Positions 30,621 through 38,841 of a DNA stretch of 64,000 nt are shown here, in pieces (the stretch's first letter is position 1; every line of letters begins with the position of its first letter). The DNA is from Oxalicibacterium flavum (GTDB lineage: Bacteria > Pseudomonadota > Gammaproteobacteria > Burkholderiales > Burkholderiaceae_D), in the NCBI RefSeq assembly GCF_014635065.1, contig NZ_BMCG01000005.1:62001-126000 (forward strand), in the 5' to 3' direction. Made by a program: the position numbers and the translations under genes. The notes under the pieces were generated by a model, which did not search any database, had not been told where the DNA came from, and saw only the letters and a program-made list of their open reading frames with translations.

Positions 30621-31505
30621 TTAGCAGCGGTACAGATGCTCGGGCAGGCCGGGAACCTCGACGCGCAGTTTCAACAGATATCCCGAGTGTGGGAAACGTG
30701 CGAGTTCATCCGACGGGCGATTCTTGCTCACGGTCGTGACGTACAGCGTGCGCAGATCGTCATCGCCGAATGCCATCATGGTCGGGCAGCGTACCGGTAG
30801 CGGAACTTCCTGCAGGATCTCGCCTTGTGGTGACAGACGCAACAGGCGTCCGCCTTCGTACATGGCGCTCCAGTATGCTCCCTCGCTATCGACCGCGCCG
30901 CCGTCGGGGCGGCCGCCGTAGTGATGGGTGCGATCGGTGGAGAATTGCCGCAATATGCGCGATCCCGTTATTTCTCCATGGGCAGGATCATAGTCGTACG
31001 CAAAGATGCGGTGCGTGGTCGTGTCGCTGTGATAGAGCGTGCGCTGATCGGGACTGAAGGCGAGTCCGTTCGACACCGTGGCGCGCTTGCCGCTGTCGTG
31101 CAGAATGTCGTTCTCCACGCAATACAGCGCGGCGGCGGCATGGTCGCGCGGTTCATAGATCGTGCCGACCCAGAAACGTCCCGCCGCATCGGTGCGGCCG
31201 TCGTTGAAGCGCATCACGCTCTGGTCGTACGGCGGTTCGTCGAGCATGGTCAGCGCGCCGCTATCGGTATGCAGATGCGCAAGTCCCGAGCGCAGGGCCA
31301 CCAGCAGGCCGCCTTGCGCATGCAGGGCAATGCAGCCCGGTTCGCTCGGCATGTCCCACCGGGTATGCGTGTTGTCGGATGGCGCAAGGCGATGAACGGC
31401 ACATCCGTCGATATCGACCCAGTAGAGAACGGATTCGTGCGGATGCCATAGGGGGCATTCGCCAAGTTGCATGCGAACGTCGAGCGCGGGCTGGCAGTTT
31501 TCCAT
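30621..31505 (-). CDS. SMP-30/gluconolactonase family lactonase
   Basis: This 294-residue six-bladed beta-propeller belongs to the SMP-30/gluconolactonase/LRE family, metal-dependent hydrolases of sugar lactones. Likely metal ligands are visible as the Glu in LGECPLWHP, Asn in RFNDGRTDAAGRFW, Asn in VSNGLAFSPD and Asp in RPDGGAVDSEGAYW. The ATG at 31505 (MENCQPALDV) has AAAAGG upstream; the frame further up starts only with TTG. It precedes glpK in one transcript and is divergent from a hydroxyacid dehydrogenase gene. The real lactone substrate is unknown. Confidence 0.9.
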   Translation of the reverse strand: MENCQPALDVRMQLGECPLWHPHESVLYWVDIDGCAVHRLAPSDNTHTRWDMPSEPGCIALHAQGGLLVALRSGLAHLHTDSGALTMLDEPPYDQSVMRFNDGRTDAAGRFWVGTIYEPRDHAAAALYCVENDILHDSGKRATVSNGLAFSPDQRTLYHSDTTTHRIFAYDYDPAHGEITGSRILRQFSTDRTHHYGGRPDGGAVDSEGAYWSAMYEGGRLLRLSPQGEILQEVPLPVRCPTMMAFGDDDLRTLYVTTVSKNRPSDELARFPHSGYLLKLRVEVPGLPEHLYRC

Positions 31506-31583
31506 CGTCGGTTGCCTTTTCAAGGTGGAATGGCCATTATGCAGGCAAAATATTGCTTAACAAATGTGTTCAAGGAGTCAGAA

Positions 31584-32495
31584 GTGAAGCAGTCCCCAGC
31601 CCAGCCCCGCATCGCCTTTCTTGGAATCGGTCTGATGGGCAAGCCCATGGCGACCCGTCTTTTGCAGGCCGGCTATGGCGTAACCGTATGGAACCGTACG
31701 CGTGCCAAGTCGGACGAGCTGGCGCCGCTGGGCGCACGGGTTGCCGAGCAGGTGGCCGACGCCGTGCGTACTGCCGATATCGTCATCACCATGCTGGAGG
31801 CGGGCCCCATTGTTGCCCGGGTCATCGATGCCGCGTTACCGGGCTTGCGTACCGGCGCTCTGGTGATCGACATGAGTTCCACGCGCCAGTCCGAGGCGCA
31901 GGAACGTCATGCACAGCTTGCAACAGCAGGGGTGCGCTTCATCGATGCTCCGGTTTCTGGCGGCGTGGTGGGCGCGCAGGCCGGCACGCTGGCGATCATG
32001 GCGGGTGGCGAAGCGCAGGACTTTGCCGAGGCCGAGCCGGTGTTGCAGGCGATGGGGAGGCCGACGCTGGTGGGGCCGGCCGGCTGCGGCCAGGTGGCCA
32101 AGCTGTGCAATCAGTTGATTGTCGGTGGCACATTGAACATCGTCGCCGAGGCATTGCTGCTGGCGCAGGCGGGCGGTGCGGATCCTGCCGCCGTGCGCAC
32201 GGCGATACGCGGCGGCTTCGCCGAAAGCCGTATTCTCGAAGTCCATGGGCAGCGCATGCTGGAGCGCAACTTCTTGCCTGGCGGACAGGTAATGAGCCAG
32301 CACAAGGATCTCGAGAACGTATTGATTGCCGCTGCCGATGCAGGTCTGCGCTTGCCATTGACGGAGCTAGTGACGAAGCACTACCAGTCGCTGATGCCGA
32401 CTGCGCCGCGTGCCGACCAGTCGGCGGTGCTGCTGGCGCTCGAGCACGACAATCCAGGCTTGCGTCTGGGCGACATTCCCGATCAACTGCCCTGA
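31584..32495 (+). CDS. Beta-hydroxyacid dehydrogenase (3-hydroxyisobutyrate/tartronate semialdehyde reductase type)
   Basis: The 303-residue NAD(P)-dependent enzyme has the Rossmann motif FLGIGLMGKPMATRLL, the substrate signature FIDAPVSGGVVGAQAGTL and the catalytic lysine region GQVAKLCNQL. The start is a GTG (VKQSPAQPRI) with AAGGAG six bases upstream. In-frame ATGs further up (31530, 31539) lack a ribosome site. Family members reduce tartronate semialdehyde, succinate semialdehyde or 3-hydroxyisobutyrate; sequence alone does not settle which. It is divergent from the lactonase-glpK pair, suggesting a shared carbon pathway. Confidence 0.9.
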   Translation: MKQSPAQPRIAFLGIGLMGKPMATRLLQAGYGVTVWNRTRAKSDELAPLGARVAEQVADAVRTADIVITMLEAGPIVARVIDAALPGLRTGALVIDMSSTRQSEAQERHAQLATAGVRFIDAPVSGGVVGAQAGTLAIMAGGEAQDFAEAEPVLQAMGRPTLVGPAGCGQVAKLCNQLIVGGTLNIVAEALLLAQAGGADPAAVRTAIRGGFAESRILEVHGQRMLERNFLPGGQVMSQHKDLENVLIAAADAGLRLPLTELVTKHYQSLMPTAPRADQSAVLLALEHDNPGLRLGDIPDQLP

Positions 32496-32514
32496 ACGCA
32501 CCGCGCATTTGCGC

Positions 32515-32520
32515 TAGAAT
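32515..32520 (+). promoter_or_regulatory. Candidate -10 box upstream of the 153-residue hypothetical gene
   Basis: TAGAAT in GCGCTAGAATGGC lies 130 bases before the start codon; no good -35 is seen. The 153 bases after the dehydrogenase gene hold nothing else clear. Confidence 0.25.
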
Positions 32521-32649
32521 GGCTGCACGGGTAGGACAGGCTGCCCGCTCTCGCAAAAGCCGATGCACCTGTCGTGTGGTACCTGGATTCATCCACGACC
32601 TCTCCTTTTTTCTGTCGCCGCGAGAACGACAATGATGAAAGGAAACGTC

Positions 32650-33111
32650 ATGTGGTCTACACACGCTCCCGCCATTGCCGATGGCCGCAACCCGCTCGGC
32701 AACACTCCCGATCCTCTTGTTTTTCTGCGCCGCTACGCGAGGCGATTGCTGCGCGACGTGCATGGCGACGACATGACGCGTGCCATGCCGGTGCTGCGCC
32801 GATTGATTGCGCAGCGGGTCACGCCCGAACTGCAGTTGCGCGAACTGCTTGAAATTCGCGCTTCGCTGCAGCTCAAGCACGTGTTGCACATGCTCGCGCG
32901 GGAACTCGGTTTTGCGGCGTGGGAAAAGTGCAAGCAGGAGATTGCGCATCGGCCGGACAGCCTGCTGGACGGTTATCGTCTCGAGCTCGGCATGTTCAAC
33001 GATCATCAGCTCAACTGGTTTGCGGATGCCGCCACCGCGCAGGCGTGGCAGCGCGAGCATGGCGGCTATCTGGTTGCCTATGGCACGCAGATGGTCGCCG
33101 TTCTGGCCTGA
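32650..33111 (+). CDS. Hypothetical protein, 153 residues
   Basis: I do not recognise this as a named gene. The start is ATG (MWSTHAPAIADGRN) with AAAGGAAA upstream; earlier ATGs at 32632 and 32635 are possible. The protein is helical and soluble. A central segment LQLKHVLHMLARELGFAAWEKCK resembles the short helical motif with a GF-W pair found in glyoxalase-related and other small bacterial domains. Coding is supported by a terminator 10 bases after its stop and by codon-position GC bias like its neighbours. Function unknown. Confidence 0.75.
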   Translation: MWSTHAPAIADGRNPLGNTPDPLVFLRRYARRLLRDVHGDDMTRAMPVLRRLIAQRVTPELQLRELLEIRASLQLKHVLHMLARELGFAAWEKCKQEIAHRPDSLLDGYRLELGMFNDHQLNWFADAATAQAWQREHGGYLVAYGTQMVAVLA

Positions 33112-33121
33112 CTATTCATAG

Positions 33122-33151
33122 AGAGGCACGATCCGATCGTGCCTCTTTTTT
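33122..33151 (+). terminator. Terminator after the hypothetical gene
   Basis: AGAGGCACGAT (33122-33132) and ATCGTGCCTCT (33136-33146) form a perfect 11-base stem with a CCG loop and a T-run. The T-run touches the stop codon of the convergent M20 gene. Confidence 0.92.
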
Positions 33152-34343
33152 ATGCGGGTGCCAGCCAGCTTTCGGCCAGCCGGACCCAGTAGGTGGCGCC
33201 GATCGGCAGCAGGTCGTCGTTGAAGTCGTAACTGGGATTGTGCAGGTTACACGGACCCAGGCCGTGGCCGGCCATGCGGTGATCGCCCTCGCCATTGCCG
33301 ATGAAGACGTAGCAGCCCGGTTTTTCCTGCAGCATGAAGGCAAAGTCTTCCGCGCCCATGGTCGGCTCGACTTGGGTATCGACGTTCTCGACGCCGACAA
33401 TATCCTGCATGACCCTGGCGGCAAAGGCAGTTTCCTTGGCGTGGTTGATCAACGGCGGGTAGTTGCGCGTGAAGCGAAAATCCACGCTGGCATCGAAGGC
33501 CTGTGCCGTATGTTCGGCAATCGCGCGCATGCGTTCTTCTATCAGGTCGAGATTCTTCAGATCGAAGGTGCGCACCGTGCCGATCAGGCTGGCGTCGTCC
33601 GGAATCACGTTGGTGGCGCTGCCGGCATGAATCTGCGTGATCGACAGCACGGCGGCATCGAGCGGATTGCGGTTGCGGCTGATGATGGTCTGCCAGCTCT
33701 GTGCGATCTGTACCGCGATCATGACCGGATCGATGCCCTTGTGCGGTTGCGCGGCATGGCAGCCCTTGCCCGTTACGGTCACCTCGAACTCGTTGCTCGA
33801 GGCCATCATCGGCCCCGCCGTCACGCCGAACTGGCCGGCCTGCATGCCGGGCCAGTTGTGCATGCCGAACACGGCTTCCATCGGGAAGCGTTCGAACAGG
33901 CCATCATCCATCATTCGCTTCGCGCCGCCGCCACCTTCCTCGGCCGGCTGGAAGATCAGATAGACCGTGCCGTCGAAATGACGATGCTGCGACAGATAGC
34001 GGGCCGCACCCAGCAGCATCGCGGTATGACCGTCATGGCCGCAGGCATGCATTTTCCCTTCGTTCTGCGAAGTGTGCGGGAAGGTGTTGAGTTCCTGCAT
34101 GGGCAGCGCATCCATATCAGCGCGCAGGCCAATGGCGCGATCGCTGCTGCCCTGCTTGAGAATACCGACCACGCCGGTCACGCCAAGTCCGCGCACGACC
34201 GGAATATCCCATTCACCGAGTTTGCGAGCGACCAGTTCGGCGGTGTCGTGTTCCTCGAAGCACAGTTCGGGACGTGCATGAATGGCGCGCCGGATGTCCT
34301 GCAGTTCGGCCTGGAACTGGAGTATGGGATCGATCAGTTTCAT
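33150..34343 (-). CDS. M20-family amidohydrolase (hippurate hydrolase type)
   Basis: This 397-residue di-metal peptidase/amidohydrolase belongs to the hippurate hydrolase/IAA-amino acid hydrolase subgroup (M20D). Visible motifs are GLRADMDALPM, the metal cysteine and histidine in MHACGHDGHTAMLLG (C101, H103), the glutamate pair in FQPAEEGGGGAKRM and GAEDFAFMLQ near the C-terminus. The start MKLIDPILQF has GGAG upstream; the frame above it is not needed. The natural substrate is unknown. Confidence 0.92.
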   Translation of the reverse strand: MKLIDPILQFQAELQDIRRAIHARPELCFEEHDTAELVARKLGEWDIPVVRGLGVTGVVGILKQGSSDRAIGLRADMDALPMQELNTFPHTSQNEGKMHACGHDGHTAMLLGAARYLSQHRHFDGTVYLIFQPAEEGGGGAKRMMDDGLFERFPMEAVFGMHNWPGMQAGQFGVTAGPMMASSNEFEVTVTGKGCHAAQPHKGIDPVMIAVQIAQSWQTIISRNRNPLDAAVLSITQIHAGSATNVIPDDASLIGTVRTFDLKNLDLIEERMRAIAEHTAQAFDASVDFRFTRNYPPLINHAKETAFAARVMQDIVGVENVDTQVEPTMGAEDFAFMLQEKPGCYVFIGNGEGDHRMAGHGLGPCNLHNPSYDFNDDLLPIGATYWVRLAESWLAPA

Positions 34344-34599
34344 GTGTGACTCCGGATAGCGTATGCCGCCTGTCGGAAACCGCGGCAAGGCGCGTGACGA
34401 CAGGCGTGAATGATCCTTTATGGTACGTCAAAAAGGAGGACGGGACATGCCGCCAGGTCCCGTTCGCAAGGCCTGACCGGCGGACTTTCTCATGCATAAT
34501 GCTTGCGCTGGAGAAGTACGACCGATAGCATCTTCTCCATGAGGAATCGCTTCCCCCATGCGTGGGGACACCGATAATAATCACAGATGCGAGGTGGAG
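34344..34599. other. Divergent intergenic region with three hairpins ahead of the acyl-CoA ligase gene
   Basis: These 256 bases hold ACGGGAC/GTCCCGT (34440-34463) around a ribosome-site-led nine-codon frame, TGGAGAAG/CTTCTCCA (34509-34539) and TCCCC/GGGGA (34552-34568). A weak promoter-like pair TTGCGC and TAGCAT overlaps the second hairpin. I see no regulator-binding site I can name. Confidence 0.45.
34447..34476 (+). CDS. Possible leader peptide, 9 residues (MPPGPVRKA)
   Basis: AAGGAGG (34433-34439) stands seven bases before ATG, followed by nine codons and TGA. The start codon is enclosed in the loop of the ACGGGAC/GTCCCGT hairpin. The peptide opens with a proline-rich MPPGP, a ribosome-stalling type of sequence. 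It may be chance, and the expression evidence is only the ribosome site. Confidence 0.3.
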   Translation: MPPGPVRKA

Positions 34600-36312
34600 A
34601 TGGACAAGGGCTGGTTGCAATCGTATCCGCAGGGCGTGCCGGCAGAGATCGACTTTACCCAATACGATTCGCTGGTGCAGCTGCTGGAAGAGGCGTTCGA
34701 CAAGTACGCCGATCGCCATGCCTTCGTCTGCATGGACAAGTTCCTGAGCTATCGGGAGCTGGATCGCTATTCGCAATGTGTGGGCGCATGGCTGCAAAGC
34801 ACCGGCCTGCAGAAGGGCGCGCGCGTGGCACTGATGATGCCCAATGTCCTGCAGTATCCGATCGCGCTGGCTGCGGTGCTGCGCGCCGGTTATGTGGTGG
34901 TCAACGTCAATCCGCTCTACAAGCCGCGTGAACTGCAGCATCAACTGATCGATTCCGGTGCGGAAGCCATCGTCATTCTGGAAAACTTTGCCGCCACGCT
35001 GGAGAAGATCATCGACAGCACCCAGGTCAGGCATGTGGTGGTGGCATCCATGGGCGACATGCTGGGTGGCCTGAAGGGCGGCATCGTCAATCTGGTAGTC
35101 AGGCACATCAAGAAGATGGTGCCGGCATATTCGCTGCCGCGCGCGATTGCATTCAAGGAGATTCTCAGACAGGGCGCCAGCCTGACGTTGCAAAAGCCGG
35201 TGCTGCATCGTGAAGACATCGCCTTCCTGCAATATACGGGAGGCACTACCGGCACCGCCAAGGGCGCGGTGCTCACGCATGCGAACATCATCGCCAATGT
35301 CCTGCAGAACGAGGCGTGGATCATGCCGGTGCTGCGCCGTCAGCCGCCGGACAAGGCGCTCAACTTCGTCTGCGCGCTGCCGCTCTACCATATCTTTGCA
35401 TTGACGGTCTGCTGCATGACGGGTTTGCGGCTTGGTGCGATCAACGTCCTGATCCCCAATCCGCGCGACATCGCCGGCATGATCAAGGAGCTCGGCAAGT
35501 ATCCGTTCAATCTTCTTCCGGCCGTCAATACGCTCTACAACGGTCTGCTCAATCATCCGGACTTCGGCAAGCTCGATTTCTCCAGCCTGCTGCTGTGCAA
35601 CGGCGGCGGCATGATGGTGCAGAAAGTGGTCAGCGACCGCTGGCGCGAAGTCACCGGGGTGACCATCATCGAAGGCTATGGCCTGTCGGAGACTTCGCCG
35701 GCGGTGACCTCCAATCCGGTGGACGCCACCGAATTCTCCGGCACGATCGGCCTGCCGCTACCCTCGACGGCGATCCGCATCATTGACAATCATGACAACG
35801 ACGTTTCGCCGGGGCAGCCGGGCGAGATCGCCATACGGGGGCCGCAGGTGATGGCCGGTTACTGGAACAATCCGGTGGAGACGACGTTGTCCATGACGGC
35901 CGACGGCTTCTTCAAGTCGGGCGATATCGGCATCATGGATGAGCGTGGCTACGTGCGTATCGTTGATCGCAAGAAGGACATGATCCTGGTGTCGGGCTTC
36001 AACGTCTATCCGAGCGAAATCGAGGGCGTGGTGGCGGCGCATCCGGGCGTGCTCGAATGCGCCTGCGTCGGCGTGCCCGATCCGCATACGGGCGAGGCGG
36101 TCAAGCTGTTCGTGGTGCGACGCGACCCGGCGCTGACCGAGGAAGTGCTGCTGCAATATTGCCGCGAACAGTTCACCGGCTACAAGAAGCCGCGCCACAT
36201 CGAGTTTCGTGATGAGTTGCCGAAGTCGAACGTCGGCAAGATCCTGCGGCGCGAATTGCGCGACGAGGCCAGGGCTGCGTTGCAGCCGGCCGCGCCCGCA
36301 GTTCAGGCCTGA
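34600..36312 (+). CDS. fadD: Long-chain fatty-acid-CoA ligase (AMP-forming)
   Basis: The 570-residue adenylate-forming enzyme activates fatty acids to acyl-CoA. The phosphate-binding loop YTGGTTGTAKGAV (from 212), GYGLSETSPAV, the hinge region KSGDIGIMDERGYVRIVDR, the linker KKDMILVSGFNVYPSEIE and the catalytic lysine in SNVGKILRRELR are intact. The start MDKGWLQSYP follows GAGGTGG; an in-frame ATG at 34558 lies upstream in the structured leader. Its 3' end overlaps the convergent thioesterase gene by ten bases. Confidence 0.92.
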   Translation: MDKGWLQSYPQGVPAEIDFTQYDSLVQLLEEAFDKYADRHAFVCMDKFLSYRELDRYSQCVGAWLQSTGLQKGARVALMMPNVLQYPIALAAVLRAGYVVVNVNPLYKPRELQHQLIDSGAEAIVILENFAATLEKIIDSTQVRHVVVASMGDMLGGLKGGIVNLVVRHIKKMVPAYSLPRAIAFKEILRQGASLTLQKPVLHREDIAFLQYTGGTTGTAKGAVLTHANIIANVLQNEAWIMPVLRRQPPDKALNFVCALPLYHIFALTVCCMTGLRLGAINVLIPNPRDIAGMIKELGKYPFNLLPAVNTLYNGLLNHPDFGKLDFSSLLLCNGGGMMVQKVVSDRWREVTGVTIIEGYGLSETSPAVTSNPVDATEFSGTIGLPLPSTAIRIIDNHDNDVSPGQPGEIAIRGPQVMAGYWNNPVETTLSMTADGFFKSGDIGIMDERGYVRIVDRKKDMILVSGFNVYPSEIEGVVAAHPGVLECACVGVPDPHTGEAVKLFVVRRDPALTEEVLLQYCREQFTGYKKPRHIEFRDELPKSNVGKILRRELRDEARAALQPAAPAVQA

Positions 36313-36737
36313 TCGTCCACTGCGTCGATGAGCGGCGGCAGCGGGCGCGGACGACGCTGGTCATCGGTCGCCACGTAGGTCAGCGTGGCTTCGGTCACCT
36401 TGACGATGTCGGTTTCCAGCTGGCTGCGTTCTGCGTAGCACTCGACATTGACGGTGATGGAGGTATTGCCGACCCGGACGATGTCGGCATAGATCGACAG
36501 CAGGTCGCCGACGAACACCGGATGCTTGAAGAGAAAAGAATTGACGGCCACCGTCGCCACCCGGCCGTTGGCACGACGCGTGGCGCAGACCGCGCCTGCC
36601 AGATCCACCTGCGACATGATCCAGCCGCCGAACACGTCGCCATGCATGTTGGCATCATGCGGCATGGCGACCACGCGCATCTGGGGGATTTTTCCTGAAG
36701 GCAGGCAGGTGTGATGTTCGCTGGGCGCGTTGGACAT
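36303..36737 (-). CDS. yciA: Acyl-CoA thioesterase, YciA type (hotdog fold)
   Basis: This 144-residue protein hydrolyses acyl-CoAs. The hotdog helix motif DANMHGDVFGGWIMSQVDLAG contains the conserved asparagine/aspartate pair and glycine run, followed by VNSFLFKHPVFVGDLL. The length is typical. It is convergent with the acyl-CoA ligase, with 10 bases of overlapping coding sequence at the 3' ends (36303-36312). The opposed activities, making and breaking acyl-CoA, sit back to back. Confidence 0.92.
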   Translation of the reverse strand: MSNAPSEHHTCLPSGKIPQMRVVAMPHDANMHGDVFGGWIMSQVDLAGAVCATRRANGRVATVAVNSFLFKHPVFVGDLLSIYADIVRVGNTSITVNVECYAERSQLETDIVKVTEATLTYVATDDQRRPRPLPPLIDAVDDQA

Positions 36738-36771
36738 GAGGGAGGCTCCGGTGGAAAGCGGCGCTAACCGC

Positions 36772-36777
36772 TACAAT
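36772..36777 (+). promoter_or_regulatory. Candidate -10 box for the Atm1-type ABC gene
   Basis: TACAAT in CCGCTACAATTC lies 41 bases before the start at 36819. It sits in the divergent region with yciA. Confidence 0.35.
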
Positions 36778-36818
36778 TCTGCTTCCGCAGCATAAACCAT
36801 CCATCTCGATCCTGCCGC

Positions 36819-38699
36819 ATGCGTCGTTCCTCTCCGTCTTCCGAACCAGCCATGCCGCCACGTGCCGGCCGCAACGACTGGGCTGCGCTGGCCACGCTGC
36901 TTCCCTATCTATGGACCTACAAATGGCGGGTTGGCGTGGCACTGCTGTGTCTGATCGCGGCCAAGATGGCGAACGTCGGTGTGCCACTGGTGCTCAAGGA
37001 ACTGATCGATGGCGTCACCATTCCGGCCGGCAGCGTGCAGGCCATGCTGGTGCTGCCGGTCGGTATCCTGCTGGCGTATGGTGCGTTGCGTCTGGCGACG
37101 ACTGCCTTCACCGAGTTGCGCGAATATCTGTTCGCACGCGTCACGCAACGGGCCGTACGCACGATTGCGCTCAAGGTGTTCCGCCACCTGCATGCGCTGT
37201 CGCTGCGCTTTCATCTGAATCGCCAGACCGGTGGCATGACGCGCGATATCGAACGCGGTACGCGCGGCATTTCGTCGCTGGTGTCCTATACGCTGTTCAG
37301 CATTCTGCCAACGCTGGTGGAGATCGTACTGGTGCTGGTCTATCTGGCGCTGCACTACGATATCTGGTTCACGCTGATCACCGGTGGCGCCTTGCTGTGC
37401 TATATCGTTTTCACCGTGGTGGTGACCGAGTGGCGCACGCATTTCCGGCGCACCATGAACGATCTCGAATCGAAGGCCAGCACGCGCGCCATCGATTCGC
37501 TGATCAATTACGAGACGGTCAAATACTTCGGTAACGAGGAGGTGGAAGCGCGGCGTTACGACGAAGGCCTGCAGCGCTACGAGCGCGCCGCCGTCAAGTC
37601 GCAGACCTCGCTGTCGCTGCTCAATACCGGCCAGTCGGCCATCATCGCCGTCGCCGTCACGCTGATCCTGTGGCGTGCCACGCAGGGCGTGATCGATGGC
37701 AGCATGTCGCTGGGCGACCTGGTGCTGGTCAATGCCTTCATGATCCAGCTCTACATCCCGCTCAATTTCCTTGGCGTGATCTACCGCGAGATCAAGCAGA
37801 GCATGGCCGACATGGAACGCCTGTTCTCGCTGCTCGAGGAAAACCGCGAGATTGCCGATGCGCCGGATGCCGTGCCGCTGCAGATACGTGGCGCCGAGGT
37901 ACATTTCTCGCATGTGGATTTCGCTTACGAAGCGAACCGGAAAATCCTGCTCGATGTGGATTTCACGATTGCGGCCGGTACCACGACGGCAGTGGTCGGA
38001 CACAGCGGCGCCGGTAAATCGACCTTGTCGAGACTGTTGTTCCGCTTCTATGACGTGAGCGCCGGCGCGGTCCTGATCGACGGCCAGGATATTCGCCATG
38101 TCACGCAGCATTCGCTGCGGCAGGCCATTGGCATCGTGCCGCAGGACACGGTGCTGTTCAACGACACCATCGAGTACAACATTGCCTATGGGCGGCCGGG
38201 CGCGCAGCGTGCCGATGTGGTTGCGGCGGCAAAGTCGGCCTATATTCACGATTTCATCGAATCGCTGCCGGATGGCTATGACACCATGGTTGGTGAACGC
38301 GGCCTCAAGCTGTCGGGTGGCGAAAAGCAGCGGGTCGCGATTGCGCGCACCCTGCTCAAGCATCCGGCCATCCTGATCTTCGATGAGGCAACGTCGGCAC
38401 TGGATACGCATGCGGAACAGGCTATCCAGTCGCAGCTCAAGGAGATCGCGCGCGACCGCACCACGTTGGTGATTGCGCACCGGCTGTCAACGATTGCAGA
38501 TGCTGCGCAGATTCTGGTCATGGATCAGGGGCGCATCGTCGAGCGCGGCACGCATGCCGCCTTGCTGAATGCCAATGGGCTGTATGCGCAGATGTGGCAG
38601 CGCCAACAGATGCAACGTCATGTCGTGCAGGAAGAGGAGCCGGGTTCGGGCGAGTTGTTTGCCGCGCTGGCGGATTCACCGGATTCTGCGTTACGCTAG
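36819..38699 (+). CDS. Atm1/HMT1-type ABC exporter (fused permease and ATPase)
   Basis: The 626-residue protein has a six-helix exporter domain (about 35-330) and a nucleotide-binding domain. Walker A is GHSGAGKST (394-402), the signature is LSGGEKQRVAIAR (from 498), and Walker B LIFDEATSALD follows. The permease half, with LRFHLNRQTGGMTRDIERGT and NYETVKYFGNE, is characteristic of the Atm1 group. That group exports glutathione-linked metals or Fe-S precursors in mitochondria and metal-glutathione conjugates in bacteria. The role here is inferred. A second in-frame ATG at 36852 is possible. Confidence 0.88.
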   Translation: MRRSSPSSEPAMPPRAGRNDWAALATLLPYLWTYKWRVGVALLCLIAAKMANVGVPLVLKELIDGVTIPAGSVQAMLVLPVGILLAYGALRLATTAFTELREYLFARVTQRAVRTIALKVFRHLHALSLRFHLNRQTGGMTRDIERGTRGISSLVSYTLFSILPTLVEIVLVLVYLALHYDIWFTLITGGALLCYIVFTVVVTEWRTHFRRTMNDLESKASTRAIDSLINYETVKYFGNEEVEARRYDEGLQRYERAAVKSQTSLSLLNTGQSAIIAVAVTLILWRATQGVIDGSMSLGDLVLVNAFMIQLYIPLNFLGVIYREIKQSMADMERLFSLLEENREIADAPDAVPLQIRGAEVHFSHVDFAYEANRKILLDVDFTIAAGTTTAVVGHSGAGKSTLSRLLFRFYDVSAGAVLIDGQDIRHVTQHSLRQAIGIVPQDTVLFNDTIEYNIAYGRPGAQRADVVAAAKSAYIHDFIESLPDGYDTMVGERGLKLSGGEKQRVAIARTLLKHPAILIFDEATSALDTHAEQAIQSQLKEIARDRTTLVIAHRLSTIADAAQILVMDQGRIVERGTHAALLNANGLYAQMWQRQQMQRHVVQEEEPGSGELFAALADSPDSALR

Positions 38700-38737
38700 A
38701 GTCCATCCGATCGCCGGAACCGCGAATGCAAAACCAG

Positions 38738-38755
38738 GGCTCCATGCAGGGAGCC
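38738..38755 (+). other. Small hairpin upstream of gltI
   Basis: GGCTCC and GGAGCC pair around ATGCAG, 39 bases past the ABC exporter stop. No T-run follows. It could be a weak terminator. Confidence 0.3.
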
Positions 38756-38841
38756 GCGTCCTGAGAAATGGGACGACACCTGCTGGCCTGAAAGTTGCCA
38801 TGGTTGCCGGGAGCGCGGCACTTTCCATTGAAGGAGAATGC

